From: Rubripirellula reticaptiva
GTDB lineage: Bacteria > Planctomycetota > Planctomycetia > Pirellulales > Pirellulaceae
Reading direction: 5' to 3'
Assembly: GCF_007860175.1 (NCBI RefSeq)
Contig: NZ_SJPX01000001.1
Coordinates: 248,001 to 312,000 of the forward strand
DNA: 64,000 nt
The translations under genes and the position numbers were made by a program. A model generated the notes under the pieces. That model did not search any database. It was not told the DNA's origin and saw only the letters and a list, made by a program, of their open reading frames with translations. This document shows positions 1-7,397 of this stretch, piece after piece (position 1 is the stretch's first letter; every line of letters starts with the position of its first letter).

Positions 1-1328
1 ACGGCCGACGCGTCAGCGGGCAGATGAGTCGCCGGATTGGCGAATTCACTGGTCACGCCTTCGAGCGAGGACTCGTGATAGCCGACCTTGAAGTCCGTGA
101 ACTTCAAACCATGCGCGGTGCTGATCACGACCGTTTTGTCCGACGACTTGATCACGCCGCGTTTGATCAGTTTAGCCAATACCGCCAAAGCAACGCCTGT
201 GTGCGGGCACGTGAACATACCCGTCAAGTCAGCGTGCGCCGCAGCCGCAGCCAGCTCGTTTTCGCTTGCTTGTTCGACGATCCCATCGGTTTCCTCGACC
301 GCCTTGACGGCTTTGACATAGCTGATCGGATCACCGATTCGGATCGCGTTGGCCAACGTATCACTGGCTGTCACGCTGACCTTATCTTTGAAACCGTTTT
401 TGTAGGACTGATAGAATGGGTTGGCGCGTTCGGCTTGCGCGGCAACCAGTCGTGGCATCCGGTTGATCAGCCCCAAGTCCATCATCAACTGAAACCCTTT
501 GTGCAAGGCGCTGATGTTGCCGAGGTTGCCGACCGGGATCACGATCCAGTCTGGGACTTCCCATTCGAATTGACGAACGATCTCGATTCCCACCGTTTTC
601 TGCCCTTCGATGCGAAGACTGTTCATCGAGTTGGCGAGGTAAATCGAGTTGTCTTTGGTGACCTCTTGGACGATCTTCATGCAGCCGTCGAAGTCCGTAT
701 CGAGTGCCAGGACGTGGGCACCGTTGGCGACCGGCTGGATCAACTGGGCGGTGCTAACTTTGCCGGCCGGCAAAAAGATGATTGCCGGAATTCCAGCGTA
801 CGCAGCATACGCAGACAGCGCTGCGCTAGTGTCACCGGTGCTAGCGCACGCGACCGCTTTGACGCTGCTGCCGCGAGCCATCATTTGCTTGACGACGCTG
901 ACCAGCACTGTCATACCCAAATCTTTGAAGCTGCCGGTGTGGCTGTTGCCACAAAGCTTGATCCACAAATCGGGCACGCCCAATTGCTTGCCAAGTCGCT
1001 CGGCCCAAAACAGGTTCGTGTTGCCTTCGAACATGCTGACAACGTTCTCGTCGGCCAGCGATGGAATCACCCATTCACGCATTCCCCACACGCCGCTGCC
1101 ATAGGGCCAACTGCTGACACTGGCGCGCGAATCAAAAAGCTGTTGCCACTGATAGGCGTTCTTCTTTTGCAGCGGTTCGCGTTCGTGATGCACTTCCAAC
1201 AAACTGCCACAGGTCGGACAGGTATAAATCACATCGTAAATCGAGAATTTTCCCGTGCAGCCAGAAACACAGCGAAAGTAAACCGTTTGGCTTGCGGTAT
1301 CAGTTTGGGGCTCAGCGACAGACGACAT
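1..1328 (-). CDS. thrC: Threonine synthase, 3' end beyond the window
   Basis: Converts O-phospho-homoserine to threonine with PLP, the last step of threonine synthesis in the cytoplasm. The gene reads leftward off the window; about 442 residues are visible. The N-terminus carries a zinc-ribbon-like region (C-V-S-G-C, then C-P-T-C-G). The PLP lysine is in GSFKDLGMT, followed by an [17 protein letters not shown] phosphate-binding stretch and a [15 protein letters not shown] segment, all typical of the long bacterial ThrC. The ATG was chosen because AGGA lies about nine bases upstream and the Cys cluster follows directly. It is divergent from lspA across about 275 bp. The open frame on the opposite strand is a shadow. 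Family assignment is secure; the C-terminus cannot be judged. Confidence 0.93.
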   Translation of the reverse strand, partial: MSSVAEPQTDTASQTVYFRCVSGCTGKFSIYDVIYTCPTCGSLLEVHHEREPLQKKNAYQWQQLFDSRASVSSWPYGSGVWGMREWVIPSLADENVVSMFEGNTNLFWAERLGKQLGVPDLWIKLCGNSHTGSFKDLGMTVLVSVVKQMMARGSSVKAVACASTGDTSAALSAYAAYAGIPAIIFLPAGKVSTAQLIQPVANGAHVLALDTDFDGCMKIVQEVTKDNSIYLANSMNSLRIEGQKTVGIEIVRQFEWEVPDWIVIPVGNLGNISALHKGFQLMMDLGLINRMPRLVAAQAERANPFYQSYKNGFKDKVSVTASDTLANAIRIGDPISYVKAVKAVEETDGIVEQASENELAAAAAHADLTGMFTCPHTGVALAVLAKLIKRGVIKSSDKTVVISTAHGLKFTDFKVGYHESSLEGVTSEFANPATHLPADASA

Positions 1329-1602
1329 TTGAAAATCCTGGAAATTGACGGAGACTCCCCCATTATGTTCGCCACCGCCGATCAGGCAAAGGGCGATGCG
1401 AAAGAGAAGTGCGGAGTTGGGAGTGGAAGATACGTGCGTTCAAATGCCATGGATGTCGCGACGACCGCGTCAGGGCGAGTATCACTGAAAAAACACCTCG
1501 ACAGGCCAGCCTCCTAAAATCCAAAACAACTCTAGAATCGCCCTGCGAGAAACCTAAATCGGTCTGGGCAATCGAGCGGCGTGTTTCTAACGTGGCACGA
1601 CT

Positions 1603-2235
1603 ATGAACTCTCTAGCAACAAACTTCGAGCGAGAAACCGCTTTGACTCCCGCTTTTCCCCTATCTCGCGTCGTCCTGTTTCTTTCGCTGGCCCTGCTGGG
1701 TTCAGTGGCTGATTTATGGACGAAATCGGCAATTTTTGCGTGGCGGGGGCTGCCGGGCCAAAGTGATCCGTGGTGGATCATCGATGGTGTGTTAGGAATC
1801 GAGACCGCAGTCAATATCGGCGCCGTATTTGGGCTGGGCGCCGGAAAAGGTTTGTTTTTCGCCGCTTTTTCAATCGTTGCCGGCATCGGGATCTTGATTT
1901 GGCTGTTCTGGTTCCGAGCCGCCCAGTCGATTTGGCTGACCACCGCACTGGGGATGGTCACCGGCGGCATCATTGGCAACCTGTACGATCGGCTGGGGAT
2001 TTGGTGGCAGGTGGGCTACCCCGAGCAGTGGCAAAGCGGCGTCCGAGACTGGATTTTGTTCCAAATCGACGGCGTTCCCTTGTTCAGCCCATGGCCGAAT
2101 TTCAACATCGCTGATTCGCTGTTGGTGGTCGGCGCAGGCATGTTGCTGTATCAATCGTTCTTTCCTGGCAACGAAGAAACAAACGCACCAACAAACGACT
2201 CACCCGACAGCGTTCAACATGACCCAGCATCCTGA
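1603..2235 (+). CDS. lspA: Signal peptidase II-like prolipoprotein peptidase
   Basis: Inner-membrane aspartyl protease that removes signal peptides from diacylglyceryl-modified prolipoproteins. The 210-residue protein has about four hydrophobic segments and the two family signatures: GGIIGNLYDRL, with the first catalytic Asp near residue 129, and FNIADSLL, with the second near residue 171. The N-terminal VADLWTK matches the conserved D-x-x-T/S-K of LspA. It is somewhat longer than E. coli LspA (164 aa) because of an N-terminal extension, a loop insert rich in Trp before residue 150, and a hydrophilic tail. It overlaps the next gene by 17 bases, so the two are probably co-transcribed. Confidence 0.9.
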   Translation: MNSLATNFERETALTPAFPLSRVVLFLSLALLGSVADLWTKSAIFAWRGLPGQSDPWWIIDGVLGIETAVNIGAVFGLGAGKGLFFAAFSIVAGIGILIWLFWFRAAQSIWLTTALGMVTGGIIGNLYDRLGIWWQVGYPEQWQSGVRDWILFQIDGVPLFSPWPNFNIADSLLVVGAGMLLYQSFFPGNEETNAPTNDSPDSVQHDPAS

Positions 2236-3028
2236 TACTTGGAACACCGAGCACGAAGGCCGACTTTCCGCGATGACCGAGGTCGCAACGGCCGCCGGCA
2301 AACACACGCTGAAGTACTTTCGCAGCGACAGCTTGGTCATTGACGCCAAATCCGACGAGTCGCCGGTCACGATCGCGGACCGCGAAGCCGAACAATTGGT
2401 TCGCAAGCTGATCACGGCAAAATTCCCAACCGACACGGTGCAAGGTGAAGAGTTCGCCGAACAGACGGGCACCAGCCGCTATCGATGGGTCGTCGATCCC
2501 ATCGATGGCACCAAGTCGTTTGTATGCGGCGTGCCGCTTTATTCAACGCTGCTTGCCTTGGAATGGGACGGCAAGCCGCTGGGCGGCGTGATCTTCATCC
2601 CGGCCACCGGCGAGATCATTGTGGCCGCGACAGGGCAGGGCAGTTGGTTCAAAAACAGCGAAGCCGACGACTGGAACCGAGCCGCCGTTTCAAAAAAAGC
2701 AGACATCGCCGAAGCCGTTTTTGTGGTCAGCCAAGTCGACTCGTTCGCCAACCGCGGTGCCGCCGACGCGTATTTGAATCTCGAAAAAGCATCATGGTTG
2801 ACTCGTTCCTGGGGCGACGGCTACGGCTATCTGATGGTCGCGACCGGACGTGCGGACATCATGGTGGACCCGATTTGCAATGCTTGGGACGTGGCCGCGA
2901 TCCTGCCGATCATCCTCGAAGCGGGCGGGAAATTTACGGACTGGGCAGGAATCGAAACCTGCCGCGGCGGTGACGGAGTGGGCACAAACGGACGGCTACA
3001 CGATGCTGTCATGAAAATACTGTCTTAA
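2219..3028 (+). CDS. hisN: Histidinol-phosphatase of the inositol monophosphatase family
   Basis: Predicted to dephosphorylate L-histidinol phosphate in histidine synthesis; a broader inositol-phosphatase activity is possible. The 269-residue protein has the metal-binding signatures of the FIG superfamily: GEE (76-78), DPIDGTKSF (93-101) and NAWDVAAILPIILEAGG near the C-terminus. The WGDGYGY segment resembles the WGDCYGY of HisN-type enzymes, which favours histidinol-phosphatase over generic SuhB. The ATG lies inside the end of lspA, and I see no strong Shine-Dalgarno, so translational coupling is likely. A later in-frame ATG (MTEVATAAG, 18 codons in) would also keep the fold. Confidence 0.85.
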   Translation: MTQHPDTWNTEHEGRLSAMTEVATAAGKHTLKYFRSDSLVIDAKSDESPVTIADREAEQLVRKLITAKFPTDTVQGEEFAEQTGTSRYRWVVDPIDGTKSFVCGVPLYSTLLALEWDGKPLGGVIFIPATGEIIVAATGQGSWFKNSEADDWNRAAVSKKADIAEAVFVVSQVDSFANRGAADAYLNLEKASWLTRSWGDGYGYLMVATGRADIMVDPICNAWDVAAILPIILEAGGKFTDWAGIETCRGGDGVGTNGRLHDAVMKILS

Positions 3029-3052
3029 AAATCTAGGCTTAGCCAAGATTTT
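3028..3052 (+). terminator. Hairpin after hisN
   Basis: The stop region of hisN runs into a stem: AAAATCT pairs with AGATTTT, and GGC pairs with GCC around a TTA loop, with one A-A mismatch between. The descending arm ends in TTTT. It fits an intrinsic terminator separating hisN from the flagellar genes. Confidence 0.5.
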
Positions 3053-3154
3053 CGCTCAAGTGCACGTCGCCTTCGGCCGACGGTTGCCCTTCCATCGACG
3101 ACCACGATTTTCCTAAGCTCCAGCCACAGACATTTTCTTTGTCGACGGAGCGAC

Positions 3155-4015
3155 GTGGTTTTGTTTCAGTTCTGCCGAATAGCGATACTTTTTACACTGC
3201 TGTTTACCAGCAGTCAGTCGCTGCGCGGACAAGACACGCGATCCAGTCAAGACACACAGCCCAGTTCCGACGCACCTACGATTATCTCGCGATCGCCGGT
3301 CACCGTGCCAGCCAACACGCTGGACATGTTGGCCGGCGGTCCCGAAAAATGGACCAGCCCCGAAGGCATGGCCAGCAGCCTGCAAGTGCTATTGTTGTTG
3401 ACCGTGATCAGCATGGCGCCGGCGATCCTGTTGATGACGACCTGCTATGTGCGCATCATCATCGTGCTGGGACTACTGCGCCAAGCGATCGGTTTGCAAT
3501 CGCTGCCGCCTAGCCAAGTGATGACCAGCATTGCGTTGTTCATGACCTTATTCGTGATGACGCCGGTGTGGACCCAGGTCTACGAAACGGCCGTCAAACC
3601 TTACACCGATCCCGATACACCAATGACGCTGGAAGAAGCGTACGAGGCAGGCGCGCTTCCGATTCGCGAATTCATGTCACGTCAGATCGACATGGCTGGC
3701 AACCAAGACGACGTGTTGCTGTTTTATGGCTACATGGACTCCGAAGCTGAACTGCCCACCGGCTATGAAGAAGTCCCGATTCGCGTGTTGTTGCCGGCCT
3801 ACATCCTGAGCGAACTGAAGACATCGTTCTTGATGGGATTCCAAATCTACTTGCCGTTCCTGATCGTTGACCTGGTTGTCGCCAGTGTCACGATCTCGAT
3901 GGGCATGCTGATGCTGCCGCCGCAAGTGATCTCGCTGCCGTTCAAGCTGCTGCTGTTCGTTCTAGTCGATGGCTGGCACCTAGTCGTCAAAATGTTGATG
4001 GACAGCTTTGGATGA
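3155..4015 (+). CDS. fliP: Flagellar export-gate protein FliP
   Basis: Membrane subunit of the flagellar type III export gate. The 286-residue protein starts with a cleavable-looking signal (MVLFQFCRIAILFTLLF) and a polar linker. The conserved FliP core follows: a hydrophobic LLLLTVISMAPAILLMTTCY, then RIIIVLGLLRQAIGLQSLPP, MTSIALFMTLFVMTPVW, and C-terminal membrane helices containing FLMGFQIYLPFLIVDLVVAS and MLMLPPQVISLPFKLLLFV. The start is GTG with GGAG about six bases upstream. It heads the fliP-fliQ-fliR-flhB set; no fliO or fliN is visible upstream. Confidence 0.95.
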   Translation: MVLFQFCRIAILFTLLFTSSQSLRGQDTRSSQDTQPSSDAPTIISRSPVTVPANTLDMLAGGPEKWTSPEGMASSLQVLLLLTVISMAPAILLMTTCYVRIIIVLGLLRQAIGLQSLPPSQVMTSIALFMTLFVMTPVWTQVYETAVKPYTDPDTPMTLEEAYEAGALPIREFMSRQIDMAGNQDDVLLFYGYMDSEAELPTGYEEVPIRVLLPAYILSELKTSFLMGFQIYLPFLIVDLVVASVTISMGMLMLPPQVISLPFKLLLFVLVDGWHLVVKMLMDSFG

Positions 4016-4059
4016 GAGTAGGAAACAGGTGACGGGTGAGAGGACGATACAACGCCACC

Positions 4060-4213
4060 TACCACCTACCACCTGTTACCTACCACCTGTTACCTGTTAC
4101 CTGTTACCTGTTACCTGTTACCTGTTACCTGTTACCTGTTACCTGTTACCTGTTACCTGTTACCTGTTACCTGTTACCTGTTACCTGTTACCTGTTACCT
4201 GTTACCTGTTACC
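4060..4213 (+). repeat. 22-unit heptanucleotide tandem repeat between fliP and fliQ
   Basis: In 7-bp phase the array reads TACCACC, TACCACC, TGTTACC, TACCACC and then 18 perfect copies of TGTTACC (4088-4213). The array fills most of the fliP-fliQ gap and ends 17 bp before the fliQ ATG. Because 7 is not a multiple of 3 and the unit contains no stop in any forward phase, open frames run through the array. Upstream, GGAAACAGGT (4021-4030) is nearly complementary to ACCTGTTACC within the array, so the transcript could fold back on itself. Confidence 0.97.
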
Positions 4214-4230
4214 TACTAAGACCAACTCTC

Positions 4231-4494
4231 ATGGATGCTCCCGCCGCGATTGATCTTTGCCGTTCCGCGATGATGGCCGCCGTCGTGATTGCGATGCCGA
4301 TGCTGTTGGTGGGCATGGCGGCTGGTTTGGCGGTCGGTTTGATGCAAGCGCTGACCCAAGTCCAAGACCAAACAGTGGCTTTTGTCCCCAAGGTTTTGGC
4401 GATGGCGGCCGCTTTGGTGGCGTGCTTGCCTTGGCTGTTGACGCGGTTGGTCGAGTTCACTCGGCACGTGTTTGAGAACGCAGGAATGCATTGA
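4231..4494 (+). CDS. fliQ: Flagellar export-gate protein FliQ
   Basis: Small membrane subunit of the flagellar export gate, 87 residues with two transmembrane helices, the usual size for FliQ. The first helix is AVVIAMPMLLVGMAAGLAVG. The LMQALTQVQDQTVAFVPKVL segment matches the conserved FliQ linker (QA.TQIQEQTL..VPK). The second helix is MAAALVACLPWLLTRL. There is no recognisable Shine-Dalgarno upstream, where the heptamer array lies, so repeat number could affect initiation. The stop TGA overlaps the fliR ATG. Confidence 0.95.
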   Translation: MDAPAAIDLCRSAMMAAVVIAMPMLLVGMAAGLAVGLMQALTQVQDQTVAFVPKVLAMAAALVACLPWLLTRLVEFTRHVFENAGMH

Positions 4495-5300
4495 TGGAAC
4501 CCGTTGCTGACGCATCCAATTCCACCATCTTGGCTCAGTGGCTGATCGATCACTTGGTACTGGGCATGCTCGTGCTAACTCGACTTAGCACGCTGTTGAT
4601 GTCGATGCCGGCAATCGGCACCGGAGTCCCAAATCGCGTTCGCGTTTTTTTGGCGCTGACGATGACGATGCTGATGCTGCCGACCGTCGCTGCGGTCACA
4701 CCGTCGGATTCGCTACCTAACATGGACAATTTGATCGATTTGGTGATCGCGGTCGCGCGCGAGGGCATGATCGGGCTGCTGATTGGTGCGACGGTTCAAT
4801 TGATCATCACCGGTTTGCAATTGGGCGGCGAAGCGATCACCAGCACCGGCGGCATGCAACTTGGTGACGCAATCGACCCGTCCACGCGAAGCAACATGCC
4901 AGCGATTGCTCGTATGGTCGGCATGATGGTCACCGCGGTACTGCTTTGTGTCGGCGGACACCGAATTATTTTGAACGTGCTGTTAGACAGCTTCAAAGCG
5001 TTGCCAGCAGGCGACGTGACGTTTGACGAATCAATGATGACGCTGATCGTCGACCAATTGACGTCCGGAATGGTAGCCGGCATCCGCGTGGCTGCTCCGG
5101 TCATCACGGCACTGTTGCTGGCAAACTTAGTGACTGGCTTGATCAGTCGCACCTTGCCCCAGATCAATGTCTTGGCAATCGGTCTTAGCATCAACGCACT
5201 GGCGATGCTTGTTGTCTTGGCGATCACGATCGGCTCGGCCGGTTTGATTTTCCAAGAAGAACTGGCCGATACTGCGACCCGACTTGGAAACCTCTGGTGA
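4494..5300 (+). CDS. fliR: Flagellar export-gate protein FliR
   Basis: Polytopic membrane subunit of the flagellar export gate (268 residues). Features seen include an N-terminal LVLGMLVLTRLSTLLMSMP helix, a conserved REGMIGLLIGATVQLIITGLQ segment, GGMQLGDAIDPSTRSNMP (the FliR loop usually written G..Q.G......DP), and C-terminal TGLISRTLPQINVLAIGLSI, which matches the P-Q-[ML]-N-[VI] motif. The ATG overlaps the fliQ stop as TGATG, so translation is coupled. flhB follows after 8 bases. Confidence 0.93.
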   Translation: MEPVADASNSTILAQWLIDHLVLGMLVLTRLSTLLMSMPAIGTGVPNRVRVFLALTMTMLMLPTVAAVTPSDSLPNMDNLIDLVIAVAREGMIGLLIGATVQLIITGLQLGGEAITSTGGMQLGDAIDPSTRSNMPAIARMVGMMVTAVLLCVGGHRIILNVLLDSFKALPAGDVTFDESMMTLIVDQLTSGMVAGIRVAAPVITALLLANLVTGLISRTLPQINVLAIGLSINALAMLVVLAITIGSAGLIFQEELADTATRLGNLW

Positions 5301-5308
5301 GCTAAACC

Positions 5309-6391
5309 ATGTCGGAAAGCAGTGGAGACAAGAAGCATTCAGCGTCAGAGAAGAAGCGGCGAGATTCTCGCGAGCAAGGTCAGATCGCAAAGAGCCAGGA
5401 TCTGACCTCGGCCGGGATGCTGCTGGCCGCATTGGGTGCACTTTGGGTATTCGGTGAACCAGCCGCCCAAAACTTAGCCGATGCGATGGCCCATGCTCTT
5501 TCAACACCAAGAATGGGAGCGCTGGGCACCAATGACGCTGCGCATTGGTTGCTGTCGGGATCAGCACGATTAGCGATTGCCGCGGTGCCGATGTTGCTGG
5601 CGATGTTTGTCGCCGGCGTGCTGGTGAATGTGGTTCAAACCGGGCTGGTATTTTCAACGGCAAAGATCGAACCGAAACTTAGCAACATTAGCCCGCTGTC
5701 GGGTGCGAAACGAATCCTGTCGCTGCAGGGCGTCGCGAGGCTCGGGTTCGGCATCTTCAAGCTACTGATCATCGCAGCAGTCGCCTACGCCGCACTCCTG
5801 AGCTATCGCGATCCCATATTCCATCTTGCCCAACTGAGTGTGCCGCAGATCGTCAAAGTGCTGTTCCGAACGATCATCGGAATCTGCGTTTGGATCGGCG
5901 CCGCCTTGTTCGTGCTGGCGATTCTTGAATACGCGTTCCAATGGTGGAAGCAAGAACAAGACATGATGATGACGGACCAAGAGGTCCGCGATGAAATGAA
6001 GGAATCCGAAGGCGATCCGCAGTTCGCCCAGCGACGTCGCCAAGTCCAACGACAAATGATGATGCAACGCGCTGAATCAGAAGTCCCCAAAGCCGACGTC
6101 GTCGTCAGCAACCCAACCGAACTTGCCATCGCAATCAAATACGATCCAACCACGATGCCGGCCCCGATCGTGCTGGCCAAAGGAGCCGGAGTCTTGGCCC
6201 AAAAGATCCGCCGCATCGCGTTAGAAAACGGCATCCCCGTGGTGGAACGCAAACCACTAGCTCAGGTTCTGTACAAGACGGTCGATGTCGGGCAGGTCGT
6301 GCCGACCGAACAGTACCAAGCCGTCGCCGAAGTCCTGCGGTATGTCTACCAGCTGCAAGGCAAAGAAATCCCGAAAGCAACGGCGGCGTAA
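5309..6391 (+). CDS. flhB: Flagellar export switch protein FlhB
   Basis: Controls the switch of the flagellar export apparatus from rod/hook to filament substrates. The 360-residue protein has the charged N-terminus typical of FlhB, four membrane helices (about 35-210), and a cytoplasmic domain. The autocleavage site is NPTE at 268-271, within VVVSNPTELAIAIKYDP. In E. coli and Salmonella the motif is NPTH, and cleavage falls between N and P, so the essential N-P pair is present and only the fourth residue differs. It closes the fliP-Q-R-flhB group. flhA, often adjacent in other bacteria, is 36 kb away here. Confidence 0.95.
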   Translation: MSESSGDKKHSASEKKRRDSREQGQIAKSQDLTSAGMLLAALGALWVFGEPAAQNLADAMAHALSTPRMGALGTNDAAHWLLSGSARLAIAAVPMLLAMFVAGVLVNVVQTGLVFSTAKIEPKLSNISPLSGAKRILSLQGVARLGFGIFKLLIIAAVAYAALLSYRDPIFHLAQLSVPQIVKVLFRTIIGICVWIGAALFVLAILEYAFQWWKQEQDMMMTDQEVRDEMKESEGDPQFAQRRRQVQRQMMMQRAESEVPKADVVVSNPTELAIAIKYDPTTMPAPIVLAKGAGVLAQKIRRIALENGIPVVERKPLAQVLYKTVDVGQVVPTEQYQAVAEVLRYVYQLQGKEIPKATAA

Positions 6392-6474
6392 GAACACCGC
6401 CATCAATCAGTCGAGCGGCCCGTTCGTCACTCGTCAGTCACTAGCGGACTAGGCGTCCAACTTAAACGCTCGAA

Positions 6475-6969
6475 CTAGCCTACGATTTCGCGGACGACTT
6501 TTCGGATGCGCGGTGGCATGATGTAACGCGGGTTGCCCGAATCGTCGTCGCCCGCGTCTTCGGCAAGCTTCAAGAATCGGATATCGAAGCGGTTTTCGAG
6601 TTTGGCGAAAATCGCTTTCGTCGAGCGCATCTTGTTCGGCGGCAACGAAAGAGCTTGATCGAACTCGGCCAACGACCGTGGCGTTTGATCCAGACTCGCG
6701 ATGCCCGATATGAATCGCCAGACACCGCGCTTGCTGATTCGATTGAGCTTCTGTTTCAGCGGCAGCCCGGCCGGTCCGTCCTTCTCTTTTTCGTCGTCTT
6801 GCTGACCTCGCTGGCGATGGCCACCGTTGCCAGGCCGGCAACCGCCGCCACCTCCACCAGGCCCTTCGGGCAGGGGATCGACTCCGGCGCGGCGAAGTCG
6901 TCCGCTTAGCTGGCGAAGTCCGCGCTGGCAGTCGCCGACGTCATCAAGATTGATCATTAAGTAAGGCAT
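6475..6969 (-). CDS. Hypothetical protein with Gly-rich linker
   Basis: I do not recognise this 164-residue protein. It begins MPYLMINLDDVGDCQRGLRQ. A low-complexity Gly-rich and charged segment occupies about residues 40-70. The C-terminal half is mixed helical (SLAEFDQALSLPPNKMRSTK, FAKLENRFDIRFLKLAEDAG), ending basic (PPRIRKVVREIVG). An upstream in-frame ATG twelve codons earlier is possible, but MPYLMINLDD looks like a natural start. It is convergent with flhB and divergent from leuA. The ordered C-terminus suggests a real gene, but no function can be inferred. Confidence 0.6.
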   Translation of the reverse strand: MPYLMINLDDVGDCQRGLRQLSGRLRRAGVDPLPEGPGGGGGGCRPGNGGHRQRGQQDDEKEKDGPAGLPLKQKLNRISKRGVWRFISGIASLDQTPRSLAEFDQALSLPPNKMRSTKAIFAKLENRFDIRFLKLAEDAGDDDSGNPRYIMPPRIRKVVREIVG

Positions 6970-7199
6970 GTGTTTTCCCGTGCAGTGATTTGATTTAAGG
7001 AGCAAACTCCCAGAACGCCCTCACTATACACCGCACGCAACGCTCACGCAAGGCGTACGCAAAATCCCGTGTGGCTAACAGCTTTTGCGGCTTACAAACC
7101 TGTGTTGGCATGGCCTACTGACTTGCGCGGGGCTGGCCCAGTGGGCGGCAACCAAAGATGTGGGTTGCCCGCCAACTCGGCCGTGGCTACGATACGGCC

Positions 7200-7259
7200 A
7201 TGCACAACCAATCCCTCCTCCTATCACTGCTACTATTGCGACGCCGAATCGGCGGGTGA
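7200..7259 (+). CDS. leuL: Leucine-rich leader peptide of leuA (attenuator ORF)
   Basis: A 19-codon ORF reading MHNQSLLLSLLLLRRRIGG. Seven of eight successive codons specify leucine (CTC CTC CTA, TCA, CTG CTA CTA TTG), and they use several isoacceptors. It sits about 140 bp before leuA, and a strong GC-rich hairpin plus T-run lies between them. This is the classical arrangement of a ribosome-mediated leu attenuator: with scarce charged Leu-tRNA the ribosome stalls on the Leu run and the terminator is not formed. No strong ribosome-binding site is visible before the ATG, which is a weakness. The role in regulation is inference from layout. Confidence 0.75.
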   Translation: MHNQSLLLSLLLLRRRIGG

Positions 7260-7289
7260 TGAGGGTTTGTCCGGACCAGAGATTGGTCC
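7242..7289 (+). promoter_or_regulatory. Leader hairpins before the leuA attenuator
   Basis: Two short stems lie between the Leu codons and the terminator. CGCCGA-A-TCGGCG (7242-7254) overlaps the leader-peptide 3' end, and GGACCA-GAGAT-TGGTCC spans 7273-7289. A competing, nested antiterminator pairing is possible: GCGAC (7238-7242) with GTCGC (7313-7317), and CGGGT (7253-7257) with ACCCG (7307-7311). That helix would consume the left arm of the terminator. The stems are seen in the sequence; the switching role is inferred. Confidence 0.45.
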
Positions 7290-7307
7290 ACCAAAAAAAG
7301 ACACTGA

Positions 7308-7339
7308 CCCGAGTCGCTCCGAGCGACTCGGGTTTTTTT
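7308..7339 (+). terminator. Intrinsic terminator in the leuA leader (attenuator)
   Basis: The arm CCCGAGTCGCTC is followed by one C and then its exact complement GAGCGACTCGGG, a 12-bp stem, and then seven T. It lies upstream of leuA, not after a gene on the same strand: the neighbouring gene to the left reads away. Its place therefore fits an attenuator. On the minus strand the stem is also followed after a few bases by a T-run, but no minus gene ends here. Confidence 0.85.
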
Positions 7340-7397
7340 GTGCTTCCATTTCCAATCGTTTCTCTCCCTGTAAATCTCTCGAAGGTTTCTCACAGCG

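Noticed and set aside
24-1517. Long plus-strand open frame of 497 codons
   Set aside because: It is antisense to thrC, whose residues match the family throughout; the plus-strand translation is low in family motifs and rich in His, Arg and Gln as expected for a shadow.
4060-4213. CRISPR array
   Set aside because: Units are 7 bp, contiguous and without spacers; this is simple-sequence repeat DNA.
4036-4494. 152-residue repeat-extended version of FliQ
   Set aside because: The extra N-terminus is only the translated heptamer array; the 87-residue form is the normal FliQ size. Kept only as a possible phase-variant in the findings.
7200-7397. T-box riboswitch before leuA
   Set aside because: I find no T-box sequence or specifier-loop arrangement; the Leu-rich ORF with terminator fits ribosome-mediated attenuation better.
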